Source: Candidatus Obscuribacterales bacterium
GTDB taxonomy: Bacteria > Cyanobacteriota > Vampirovibrionia > Obscuribacterales > Obscuribacteraceae
Assembly (NCBI GenBank): GCA_019746975.1
Contig: JAIERK010000097.1
Coordinates: forward strand, 1 to 57,153
Reading direction: 5' to 3'
DNA: 57,153 nucleotides
The notes beneath the pieces were generated by a model, which saw nothing but the letters and a program-made list of their open reading frames with translations, was not told where the DNA came from and did no database searches. Below are positions 1 to 10,100 of this stretch, piece after piece. Both the position numbers and the translations under genes were made by a program. Position 1 is the stretch's first letter; every line of letters begins with the position of its first letter.

Positions 1-462
1 AATAGAACTGACGATCTGCCCGGAATCAGGCGATCCAAATACCTTTTGGAGGAAAAAACATTTATGCTCCGGTGGGAAATTATCTAGGACACCGAAAACC
101 GAGTATCCATGTTTTTCATAAAAAGGGAGAGCTTGAAAGCTCGTCGTCGACAGAAATACACCTCTGCATACGCGACTGAAAGCCTCCTTCTCAGCGGTCA
201 AGAGCAGTTCCGAGCCTACGCCGCGCTGCCTTATGGACTCACTTAGAGCCAAGCGTTCAATGTAAAGCCAGTCCCAGTACGTGTCTCCCTCGAGACCTCC
301 GACGACACTGCCTTCCTCGTCACGAACAAGTATGCAGAGCGCTTTGTGATTCAAGTCATCAGCCTGAGATCGGTTGTAAGCACGGAGGATCTCGCGCAAG
401 GCTGTTCGATCGCTCTCGGCAGGAGCGTCTTCCATAGTGACGACTAATCTATCTAAACTCAT
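1..462 (-). CDS. GNAT family N-acetyltransferase, truncated by window edge
   Basis: The reading frame opens with ATG at 460-462 on the minus strand and stays open to base 1, so 154 residues are visible and the C-terminus lies outside the window. A GGAAG ribosome site sits 7 nt before the ATG. The translation looks like a GNAT acetyl-CoA-dependent acetyltransferase: a central strand reading WLYIERLALSESIRQRGVGS carries the acetyl-CoA pyrophosphate loop (R-x-x-G-V-G), and FYEKHGYSVFG near residue 120 is the usual C-terminal alpha4/beta7 element. The acceptor substrate cannot be told. Typical GNATs are 140-170 residues, so nearly all of the protein is probably here. Confidence 0.82.
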   Translation of the reverse strand, partial: MSLDRLVVTMEDAPAESDRTALREILRAYNRSQADDLNHKALCILVRDEEGSVVGGLEGDTYWDWLYIERLALSESIRQRGVGSELLLTAEKEAFSRVCRGVFLSTTSFQALPFYEKHGYSVFGVLDNFPPEHKCFFLQKVFGSPDSGQIVSSI

Positions 463-657
463 TTGAGTGCTTCCATATAAAAATGATCGGCAAGGGATCA
501 AACAAACTCAGGCTGTTTTTCCACAAGCTTAACTCAAATAGTCCTCGAACTCAGACAAACCGAGAATCGCTAAGCCTCGCAGCCTCCCAAATCAATCTGA
601 ATTGCAGCAGCTCACGCTAATGAACATTAAATGACATGTGGCAAAAGCCGGTCCCAG

Positions 658-705
658 GGCAACTCATGCAGTAAAATTTACTGTGCTGTAAGGCACAAGG
701 TTGCC
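658..705 (+). promoter_or_regulatory. Possible structured leader upstream of the aconitase gene
   Basis: The 338 bases between the GNAT and aconitase starts hold no convincing gene. Within them GGCAAC (658-663) can pair with GTTGCC (700-705). This encloses a perfect 7-bp arm hairpin (CAGTAAA 669-675 with TTTACTG 677-683) and a second small hairpin (GTGC near 683-686 with GCAC 693-696). Together they could form a three-way-junction RNA or, at DNA level, an operator palindrome at 669-683. I do not recognise a known riboswitch. The rest of 463-800 shows no clear sigma70 promoter. Confidence 0.3.
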
Positions 706-800
706 ATTTGCTGCGGCAAATGCACTTTCAAAGAGAACTCGGCAAGGGATGCTGGGTAATCTTAATCGGTTGTCAGGCAAGCGATAAAAGGCGAAAAATC

Positions 801-3086
801 ATGACCAAGCTCAGTAACGAAGAATACAAGCAGTTCTACAAATCTCGCGTCGAGAAATACAGAGAAGCGAAGAAAAGGTACAACCGCCCGCTAACACTGA
901 CAGAAAAGATTTTGACGGCACACCTTGACCACTACCCCGAGGAAGGTATTCCAGAAGGCGGAAAGACTTATGCATTCCTGCGCCCTGACCGTGTCGCGAT
1001 GCAGGATGCCACAGCGCAAATGGCGTTGCTCCAGTTTATGCAGGCAAGAATCGACAAGGTGCAGGTACCTTCGACTGTGCATTGCGACCACCTGATTCTG
1101 GCTCATGTTGGCGCAGATCAAGACATGGACAACGCATTGAGCGAGAACAAAGAAGTCTACGATTTCCTGAGCACTGCCAGTGCAAAACACGGAATCGGCT
1201 TCTGGAAGCCCGGCGCAGGGATTATTCACCAGGTAGTGCTCGAAAATTACGCTTTTCCCGGTGGCATGATGATCGGCACTGATTCCCATACACCTAATGC
1301 CGGCGGACTTGGCATGATCGCCATTGGCGTAGGCGGTGCGGATGCAGTTGACGTCATGGTCGGAGAGCCCTGGGGCGTGAGATGGCCGAAGTTGATTGGC
1401 GTGCATCTCAAGGGTTCGCTCAAGGGTTGGACTTCACCTAAAGATGTAATTCTGAAGCTAGCCGGAATCCTGACCGTGAAAGGCGGCACTGGTTGTATCG
1501 TCGAGTACTTCGGCGAGGGCACCAAATCAATTAGTTGCACCGGCAAAGGAACAATCACCAACATGGGCGCCGAGTTGGGCGCGACCACGTCGGTCTTCCC
1601 GTACGACGAGCGCATGGCCAAGTATCTTGTCGCGACAGAACGCAAGATGGTCGCAGACCTTGCTGATGAATTCGCCGATTATCTCAAAGCCGATCCGGAA
1701 GTAGAGAAGGATCCTGAGAAATACTACGACCAGATCGTAGAAATCGATCTCGACACGTTAGAACCATATGTGGTGGGACCACACACGCCCGATCTGGCAC
1801 GTCCAATTTCCAGTTTTGCTCAAGAGATCAAGACCAACGGCTGGCCGGACGAGCTTCAATTCGCGCTGATTGGAAGCTGCACCAACTCTTCATACGAAGA
1901 CATGACACGCGCCGCCAACGTCGCAAAACAAGGCACCAAGATTGGTTTGAAGGCCGAATGCGGTTTTCTAATCACACCTGGCTCAGAGCAGATTCATCAA
2001 ACAATCAAGCGGGATGGTCAGCTAGAAGTCCTCGAAGGCATCGGCGGCACCGTCCTTGCTAATGCCTGCGGTCCCTGCATTGGACAGTGGAAGCGCGATG
2101 ACATCAAGCAAGGCGAGAAAAACTCAATTATTACGTCCTTCAATCGAAACTTCCAGAAGCGCAATGACGGCAACCCGGAAACACTGGCTTTCATCGGTAG
2201 TCCGGAAATCGTTACGGCAATGGCTCTGGCAGGAAGACTTTCATTCAATCCATTGACTGACTCACTCACCACCAGCGATGGCAAGTCCGTGAAGTTGGAA
2301 GCTCCAGAGTCCTCAGAACTGCCTGCTCACGGCTTTATCTCAGATGACGACGGTTATGTAGAACCAGCACGAGACGGCTCCAACCTCGAGGTCAAAGTCG
2401 CACCGGACAGCGGTCGCCTGCAGATTTTGGAGCCCTTCGCTCCATGGAACGGCAAAGACTATGCAAACTTGCCAATCCTGCTGAAAGCGAAAGGGAAATG
2501 CACCACCGACCATATCTCGCCTGCTGGCCCGTGGTTGGCATTCAGAGGGCATCTCGACAAGATCAGCGACAACATGTTCATCGGTGCAATCAACGCTTAC
2601 AGTGAGCAGCCTGGTACCGTAACGGATCTCCTCGACAAGAAGGCCAAACCTACGCCGGAGACCGCGCGTCACTACAAGAAAGAAGGTCTGGGCTGGATAG
2701 TCGTAGGCGATGAGAATTATGGTGAAGGTTCGAGCCGCGAGCACGCCGCCATGTCACCCCGCTTCCTTGGATGCAAAGCCGTACTGGTGAAGAGCTTCGC
2801 TCGCATCCATGAGACCAACCTCAAGAAGCAAGGGATTCTAGCTCTGACATTCAACAATCCAGCAGACTACGACAAGGTAAAAGAATCCGATCGAGTCAGC
2901 ATCGTTGACCTCAACGAGCTCGCCCCCAATAAGCCGGTTACACTCGTACTCCATCATGCAGACGGCAGCGAGGACAAGCTCACAGTCATTCACACAATGA
3001 CTGACGAACAAATTGACTGGTTCAAAGAAGGCAGCGCCCTCAACCTGATCCGCAAGAAGAAAGAAGCGGAGCACGTCAGGGCATAA
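801..3086 (+). CDS. acn: Aconitate hydratase, mitochondrial type
   Basis: Cytosolic TCA enzyme that isomerises citrate to isocitrate through cis-aconitate with a [4Fe-4S] cluster. The start is taken at ATG 801, nine bases after an AAAAGG motif. A longer frame opens at 708, but its first 31 residues look unlike the family. The resulting 761 residues match monomeric mitochondrial-type aconitases. The cluster cysteines lie in [13 protein letters not shown] and in [12 protein letters not shown]. The swivel domain carries [19 protein letters not shown] and the substrate motif [10 protein letters not shown]. These signatures are those of the eukaryotic ACO2 class rather than AcnA/IRP1 or AcnB. The gene stands alone with a possible structured leader. 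With the Sdh operon 16 kb away it supports an oxidative TCA cycle. Confidence 0.96.
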   Translation: MTKLSNEEYKQFYKSRVEKYREAKKRYNRPLTLTEKILTAHLDHYPEEGIPEGGKTYAFLRPDRVAMQDATAQMALLQFMQARIDKVQVPSTVHCDHLILAHVGADQDMDNALSENKEVYDFLSTASAKHGIGFWKPGAGIIHQVVLENYAFPGGMMIGTDSHTPNAGGLGMIAIGVGGADAVDVMVGEPWGVRWPKLIGVHLKGSLKGWTSPKDVILKLAGILTVKGGTGCIVEYFGEGTKSISCTGKGTITNMGAELGATTSVFPYDERMAKYLVATERKMVADLADEFADYLKADPEVEKDPEKYYDQIVEIDLDTLEPYVVGPHTPDLARPISSFAQEIKTNGWPDELQFALIGSCTNSSYEDMTRAANVAKQGTKIGLKAECGFLITPGSEQIHQTIKRDGQLEVLEGIGGTVLANACGPCIGQWKRDDIKQGEKNSIITSFNRNFQKRNDGNPETLAFIGSPEIVTAMALAGRLSFNPLTDSLTTSDGKSVKLEAPESSELPAHGFISDDDGYVEPARDGSNLEVKVAPDSGRLQILEPFAPWNGKDYANLPILLKAKGKCTTDHISPAGPWLAFRGHLDKISDNMFIGAINAYSEQPGTVTDLLDKKAKPTPETARHYKKEGLGWIVVGDENYGEGSSREHAAMSPRFLGCKAVLVKSFARIHETNLKKQGILALTFNNPADYDKVKESDRVSIVDLNELAPNKPVTLVLHHADGSEDKLTVIHTMTDEQIDWFKEGSALNLIRKKKEAEHVRA

Positions 3087-3090
3087 AACG

Positions 3091-3130
3091 AATCAGCATA
3101 ATCTGATTGCGGTACATTTTGCGATACCGC
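3091..3130 (+). terminator. Tandem hairpins after aconitase stop
   Basis: Directly after the stop codon there are two adjacent stem-loops. AATCAG (3091-3096) pairs with CTGATT (3103-3108), and GCGGTA (3109-3114) pairs with TACCGC (3125-3130) across a T-rich loop. Only short T-runs are present, so this is at best a weak intrinsic terminator or an mRNA 3'-end stabiliser. Confidence 0.35.
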
Positions 3131-3250
3131 GTTCCGCCTTCCGGAGCGCCTGGTTTCGTGCAATCGAGCATGTTCGGTTACAGTCCATGCTGAGATCCGG
3201 CGTTCCACCTTGCGGAGCGCTGGCGTCTCGCCGTCATCGATCATGTTCGG
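3129..3250. repeat. Imperfect ~50-bp direct repeat pair
   Basis: Two related units occupy 3129-3177 and 3200-3250 between the convergent aconitase and response-regulator genes. Both begin GCGTTCC-CTT-CGGAGCG and both end ATCGA-CATGTTCGG, with a more divergent middle. The first unit contains the small hairpin TCCG-CCTTC-CGGA. No third copy was seen in the window. This could be a degenerate intergenic repeat family. Confidence 0.5.
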
Positions 3251-3312
3251 AAGAGAGTTGGTATTTCACGTCATTGAGCGGTACTGAAGTTCAACAACCT
3301 GAGCTATCTGGG

Positions 3313-4002
3313 CTAACTAGGCTGTTCAGCCTGTTCGCGAATCATGTAGCCAAGCCCCTTTACGGAGACTATGATGGAATCCTCATCGGGCTTGTCCAGC
3401 TTTTTCCGCAACCGTTTTACACAAGTGCGGAGAGCTTCCGACGTAGCTTCGGAATCTGTTTCCCACACCCGATTCAACAGAGTATCGGAATCGAAGTATT
3501 GGTCCGGCCTTCGAAAGAGAAAATCCAAAAGTTGCCACTCACGTCGCGTAAGCTGCACAGTCTCTCCATGCCGGCTTATCGAATAATTCAAATCGTCCAG
3601 AACCCAGCCTCTTATGCAGGCCTTCTTCTGACGTATCTCAGGAATTCGCTTCAATAGAGCGTTGACGCGAAGTGCAAGCTCTTTTGCGTTGAACGGCTTG
3701 GTCAGGTAGTCGTCTGCACCGCTGCCGTAGCCAATCTCTTTATCATCAATGTGCCCCTTGCCGGTCAAAATGAGCACCGGAGTCTGCCCTCCCGCATTGC
3801 GAAACTGATCGCAAATTTCGACGCCAGACTGTCCTGGTAATTGCCAGTCCAATATTATCAGATCGTATTGATAGACTCGCAGCCAGCCCACCGCTTCATC
3901 GCCATTGTCGAGCGATTCGACCGTGTGGTTATAGTCTTCGAGAACTTGAGCCACAATCTCTCGAATGCCCGGATCGTCATCAACGATAAGAATTTTGGCC
4001 AT
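3313..4002 (-). CDS. OmpR/PhoB-family response regulator
   Basis: Two-component transcriptional regulator of 229 residues. The start is ATG 4002 (MAKILIVDDD), five bases after GAGG; the frame runs 24 codons further upstream but without family sequence. The receiver domain (about 1-120) has the acidic pocket D8-D10, phospho-acceptor D52 in LIILDWQLPG, T80 and the invariant K102 in YLTKPF. A winged-helix DNA-binding domain follows (about 130-225), with recognition-helix sequence SEALRTCVKRLRKKL and the wing VKGLGYMI. No histidine kinase is adjacent, so it is an orphan regulator here. It is transcribed divergently from the giant ATPase gene with 188 bp between starts, so it could control that promoter; this is positional inference only. 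Confidence 0.93.
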   Translation of the reverse strand: MAKILIVDDDPGIREIVAQVLEDYNHTVESLDNGDEAVGWLRVYQYDLIILDWQLPGQSGVEICDQFRNAGGQTPVLILTGKGHIDDKEIGYGSGADDYLTKPFNAKELALRVNALLKRIPEIRQKKACIRGWVLDDLNYSISRHGETVQLTRREWQLLDFLFRRPDQYFDSDTLLNRVWETDSEATSEALRTCVKRLRKKLDKPDEDSIIVSVKGLGYMIREQAEQPS

Positions 4003-4190
4003 AAATACCTCATCTAATTGATACCCCTGGAGCAAACTTCTTAGTCGTATCCTAGGCAATCGCGGCTTGGGCAATGGCCTTTCGAGCTATTTTCGTGGAC
4101 GACCTTCGAGTATAAACGAAATCAGTGCTTTCCATTTATTCAAGTCCGGTTACCTGTACTATTGGATACGGAGAGAACAAAATCGCAGCT

Positions 4191-7100
4191 ATGATAGAGG
4201 ACCGATTAATAGAATCGATAGAACAGTTCGAGATACTTCCTTTATCGTCGCAGCTCGACCATCTAGCTACAGAGATCAAAAGGGAAGTTGCTCCGGTCGA
4301 GTTGATTGCGCTTTGTCGGCCGCTCCGCGATCCAGCGCCACTAGCCTGGCTAAGCAGGCAGTTACTCGAAAACTCGTGGCTCTCGGACGACGCAAATAGA
4401 CTCTGGTTCGCGGAATTTCTTGTCAAGCTTCCTGATTCTTCCGTCGACAAGATTTTGAAAGCACTCGCACAGAGTCCACTAGACGATGCGCTTGGGACAA
4501 GCTATTCAGCGCTCCTTCTCGCGGCACTGCGAATAGTACCACTCTCGGAACTGTCGACTATGTGCCTTCTGGATCGTTCTGCAAAGAATTTCTGTCCGGA
4601 TTCCCGCGATCAACATCTCAACGAGCTGTACACCCAAGTGCAGGACCTGTTGAAATCCGGCTCCGTCTGCGACATTCCGCCACGCACGCTGGCTCAACTG
4701 CCAGGCAATTCGATATCGAATCTCGAACAACTTGCGCAGTCGATAAGCACCCAATGCTATGAGGATCTTCGCAAGGTCAAGGCTGAGCTCGCCGAGTCAG
4801 CCATCGAAGTCTTGAGTAATGCACCAAAAGCGGTATCACAGGCTAATGCAGAAGATTTGCTTGCCAGGCGCGTTTATACCGATCCTGGTCACTTTTTGAT
4901 CGAGCTGCTCCAAAATGCCGAGGACGCCGGCGCGAAGCAATGGAAGGTGATTTTCGAATCGGACAAAGTTATTGTCTGGCACGATGGAGCAGTATTCGAC
5001 ACACGCGACCTGGTCGGTATCACCTCGATTGGTCAGACGACAAAGCGCAAACAACAAATTGGATTTTTCGGAGTCGGGTTCAAGTCGGTATACGAAGTTA
5101 CCGACCGTCCGCAAGTTTATTCAGATGTCTATTGTTTTGAAATTGCGGATGTATCTATTCCGAAGTTGCTTGGCCATAGACCGCCTTTTGTGCCTCCGGA
5201 CGGTACCGCCGTAGTCCTTCCACTGCGCAAGAGCCTCGATGCCGCACGATCGCCTCTAGCATTGTACGAGCAATGCGTCGCTTTGGATTCCTGCGTTCTG
5301 CTGACTCTTAGAAGCATCGAACTAATCGAATTTCAACTCAATGATGCGAAGAATGGTAGCAAGCGTCACGCCCTGATCGAATGCGCTGACCAGAAAGGCT
5401 GGTCGATAAGATACGAGCCATCTGAGCAAGTGGTATCTTATTTGATTCAGGATGACACCTACACGTATGACGGCCACGCACGTGAAGCAGGTCGGCCCGA
5501 TAGCACCAAAATCATGGTTGGCATCCTACTCGACGACGATGGACAGCCAATTCGACTTCCGGCAACGGCTGCAGAAGTCTACAGCTATCTGCCAACGAGA
5601 GAGAATCCCGGACTGAGATTTTTCATTCAGGGACACTTTGACGTTCCTGTGGACAGGGAGAGAATTACACCTGAGTCTCACTGGAATCGCTGGATCATCT
5701 CTCAAGTCCCTAACCAGTTACGAAGGATAGCACTAAGGTTCTCGGAAGAGGAAGATCAAACCAAAGCAGCACGCTTACTTGATGTACTTCCTCTACTGCA
5801 AGATCTTCCCAACGCACCATTTTCTCTGATTCCGGAGCATTTGCACCAGACACTTTCGGACATAAGAATGGTTCCGAGCGTTCACAACTCGCTCGTAGCA
5901 CCCGTTGACTCACTAGTGGCGCCTCCCTCCATACTCGAACTGTTCGACGAAGAGCGGGTCGATGATCGACGAGCATTCGTCAGCAACGATGTATCCGACA
6001 GAGCCAAGCAAATTATTCTCGAGCTGGGCGGCACCAGTTTTGACACAAAATGCCTGCTCGACTTTCTCATAGTCCGCCTTTCGGCACAATCATTTCATCC
6101 GCCTGTTTTTCTTAAATCCACAGCAAAATTGGAGCTTCTATATGATTTGCTGCTGACAGAACTCGAAGCGCTCGAGCGAAGCAAGCATACTGATTTGTTA
6201 TCAAGCCGGATCAAGCTGCTGGAGAGCCTCCCCATAATTATGGATTCTAACGGGACATTGAGGCGACCAACAGAAGTGGTTCGAGGATCTGAAGATCTGC
6301 GCAACATTTATGGCAGCGAAAAAATATTTGTAGATCATCGTCTTGATTCAGCCGGTCCAAGAACTATCGCGTTTCTAAACTGGCTTGAAATCAAGCAACT
6401 CGATTTTGAATATCTGGTGGAAGATCTGGAAAAGAACCTTTCTGACCGGCAGCTGCCAATCGTTTTTCCTTGCGACATTTTTCCATACGACTTCGACCGT
6501 CTCAACCTGATCCTCAAGGCGCTGGCCGAAGCTGATTGGAGGCTTCTGAAACGGGTAGGTCGACTGCCGCTGTTTCAAGCGAGCGACAACACCTTTTGGC
6601 CGGTTGCCACTAGCATCTCGGATCTCACCGCAGTAGTTGACGGATTCGGAAATGAGCTGTCCATCGACCTTGCAGAGTTTTATGGCAACGCAAGGCCGAT
6701 TGCAGTCAAAGGACAAAGCCTAACATTAGATTCCGGAGATCAAAGCAGCAAGTACGATCAGCTCGCCGCAGCTGCTCTTATGAATAGACTGGGCGCTCCG
6801 TCCCTCTCTCTTTCGACACTGGCAGACGACCTCAATGGAACTCTAAATCCGGACATGACCGGGCTGCGCAAACTCCATGTGCTTCTTGAAAGATATGTCG
6901 AGGAGATTTCCGAAAAGATTAGCAAACAACTTGTCGGATTAAACATCTGGCCCGACCGGCATGGAAGATTACTTTCTCTTACTGGCAAGAACAGGGTCTA
7001 TATAGCTGCTGACGACGCAATCGAGGGGGTCTTCGACAAGGCGCCTTTCCTAGACAAAGAGATATCCGGGAGGCTGCACATCATCCGAATGCAGATTGCT

Positions 7101-10100
7101 CCGGTGTCCGTCAGTCACGTGATCAACGGACTTTGCCTTGATGCAGAGCCCCCGCTGTCAATTGACAACGTCCAGAAAAAAATCGAACTCGCCCTGAATT
7201 ATATTCTTTCGAAATTCGACCTGGTTGACTCCACAGGCATTCGCGCTCTGCGCGAAAAAGCAGTGTTTCTTTCCGACGAAGGTGTTTCTGTTCCGCTGGC
7301 CAATTTAGCTCTCGCGGAGTCAGATGAGCTGCGCGCTCTCTACGGGTCGTCCCCCTTGCGGCACTTTATTTCTCGTCAGGGCACAAGTCTGGCCATAGCT
7401 CAAAAGCTAGGATTAGACAATCTCTTGCTCAGGGCCGACGCAGAAATACTGGCAGGCGACCTCGAGATCGATTTGAAAGGTGAAGAGCGCAGATTTGTTT
7501 TTGAAAACTCATCCACCAAGCCATTGATCCATTACATCTCGCGTCGTGTGGATACGATGACTAGGCCATTATTACAGCGGTTCGCTCGTCTCGAGATTTA
7601 TCCCGACACTACTGGTAGTGTCGGTGCCCTGCCAATTGATCCTTCGGACAATGGACCTGATTTTGTGTACCCATGCCCGCCCTATTTCCGCGCGGTCGCT
7701 TCGTGTGCCGGGTTACGACTGCTCCAACCGGATCTGGAAACGACGATTCGACCATTCTTAATTGCAGCCAAAATTCCGGAAGCAGGACTGACACATTTGG
7801 TGGAAGCTCTGGAGCGCGGAAAGATAACGAATGAAGAAGATCTCAGCCGTATTCAGGAAGTCTTTGTTGATAGGAAGCGTGAATTACAGGATCTATTTCC
7901 TCCTGCCTATCGTGCGGATTCTCCGAACCAGGTGTTAAATCGACTAAAAATCTGGAAGACTCTCAACGGTGAGATTACAGGCGCAAGCAATGTTATGGGA
8001 GGAAACCTCTCCCAACTCTTTGAAAAGGGCACGGCAGAGCAAAAAGATCTGGAAAAGGTTTGCGTTTCCGCACCCGCACTCGAGCGCCTTCAGGCGTTGA
8101 GTCCTGTGATGATACCGCTAGCACCGGAAAGTTATTTGAGCGACCTGATCGAGCGTACGGCAAAAGCCAATCGCCCTCTGACAGATCAACCATTTTTCCT
8201 CGGTTCGATCGAAAGGATCATTCGGCTTTATGAAGTGGTCGGCAACAGGAATAAGATCAAACTTCCAACAGTAGACGCACTATCGAGACTTTCCTTCGAT
8301 AAGCTATTCTACACTGATTCCGCCACCATGAGCCTGGTGTCTGGGCTACCTATCTGTGAACAACTTCTTCATGCCGACCTGTGCGTGTACTTCGAGTTGG
8401 GCAACAAGGAGCCCAGCCGGCTGGTCAATTTCCGCAACCAACTCTCGAAGATGTGGAACAAGATGGTTTCTACAAGAGGTTTTGAAGACTTCGAATCGTT
8501 GGCACCACATATGGTTATCGCCGCGCTGGACGGCAAAATAGAAGCGGATCGTAGGAATCAATTTTATCGTTGGTTACTGGCAAACAAAGCATTGATTTTC
8601 GATGATAAGACGGCGCTCGCGAAGCTGTCGGAAGCAAGCCTGTTTTTAACTCGCAAAGGACGAATGGTTAGAGCCTGCGATCTGGTATTCGAAGATGACT
8701 TTCCAGATCTCGGCATAGACTGGTTTCCCAGCTCAGACATACCAAAACAATTGCTGGAGACACTGTCTCTTCACCTTGATATAAAACGACCCAATCTGGA
8801 TGAGCTCATCGTCAAGCACATCGTGCCGGCTTATGAGGCGGCCACCGAAAGTGGTGACAAAGAACAGGCGGGCAAACTGCTAATTTGGCTGGCAAAGCGC
8901 CTCGATGATCGCTCAGAATTCGATGTTCGGAAGTTACTTCGTACGAAATCGTCGAACATAGTAAAACTGGAGAGTAGCGACGGCACCTTCGTGACCCCTA
9001 GCGATCTGATCCTTGCGCCCAGTGAATTAAGAGAGCATTACGTCACGATATGGGGAGGAAATCTCGTGCAGCCTTCCGAGCTGCGGTATCCCCCTGAGGT
9101 TCATCCTTTTCTCCAGTCGATGGGCGTAAGAACAAGCCCGTCGATCAAAACAATCTCCGTCGGATTGGAAAGCGTTACCGACAAAAATAAATCGATTGCT
9201 TTCGCGCACCTGATTTCTTATCTTGCGAACACACGCACCGTTAACATCTTCAACGAGTTCCCGAAGCTACGAACCACAAGCTGGCTTTTGAATCAATCCG
9301 GTGAAGTGATGATGCCGGTCAACCTGTATGTGCGAACGTTCGAAGTTGAATCGCTTATCGGTCCATTCCTATCGAAATATCTGGATCGCCAACAGGAAGA
9401 GATCCTCGGTCCGGCGTTATGCAAGGAGCTAAATTTTCGTCAGGTCGAACAAATTCAAGCTGACGATGTTATGAAACATATTCAGTATCGCGCAGAACGA
9501 AAGGAAATCGTTTCTGCGAGCACATATGCCTGGTTAGATTGTGCTATAGACGCCAACTCGCTTTCTGGAAAAGACCTGGAAAAATTCTTCGGCTCAACTC
9601 CCTGGATCCTTACTGATGACGGAGAGTACGAGACGCATCACAAGATAATGGGCTCGCGTGAATTTCATCTATTCGGCAATCTTCGTGGCTATTGGACCAG
9701 AGGCTGGAAGGAGCATCCGAGTTTGTGCCGAGCCTTAGAAATATCAGCAGAACCCAGTGCAAAGATAGTGAAAGCTTTTATCGAAGAGATTGGGTTAGAG
9801 GTCCAGGAGAAAGGAGCGCAGCAGCTACTTCAACGAGAGCACGCTTTGCCGATGATGATGATCAACTGCTTTGCAATTATGAGTCGACGCCAAATCACGA
9901 TCAGTAATTCACTACCGGTGATACCAGCCATCTCCAGGGGTGCAAGCGATCTCGTACCAGCCATGGCACCCGGTCTCTATTGGAGCGACACTCCTACACT
10001 CGAGACATTGTTTCAAAACGTAGGGAAATTGTACCTTGCAAAACGTGCGGCCGGCGAGTTCGCGGAGGACGTAGATCAGTTTTACAATTCAATGGGAATT

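Noticed and set aside
891..1406. 171-codon minus-strand frame in aconitase
   Set aside because: Fully covered by conserved aconitase coding sequence on the other strand.
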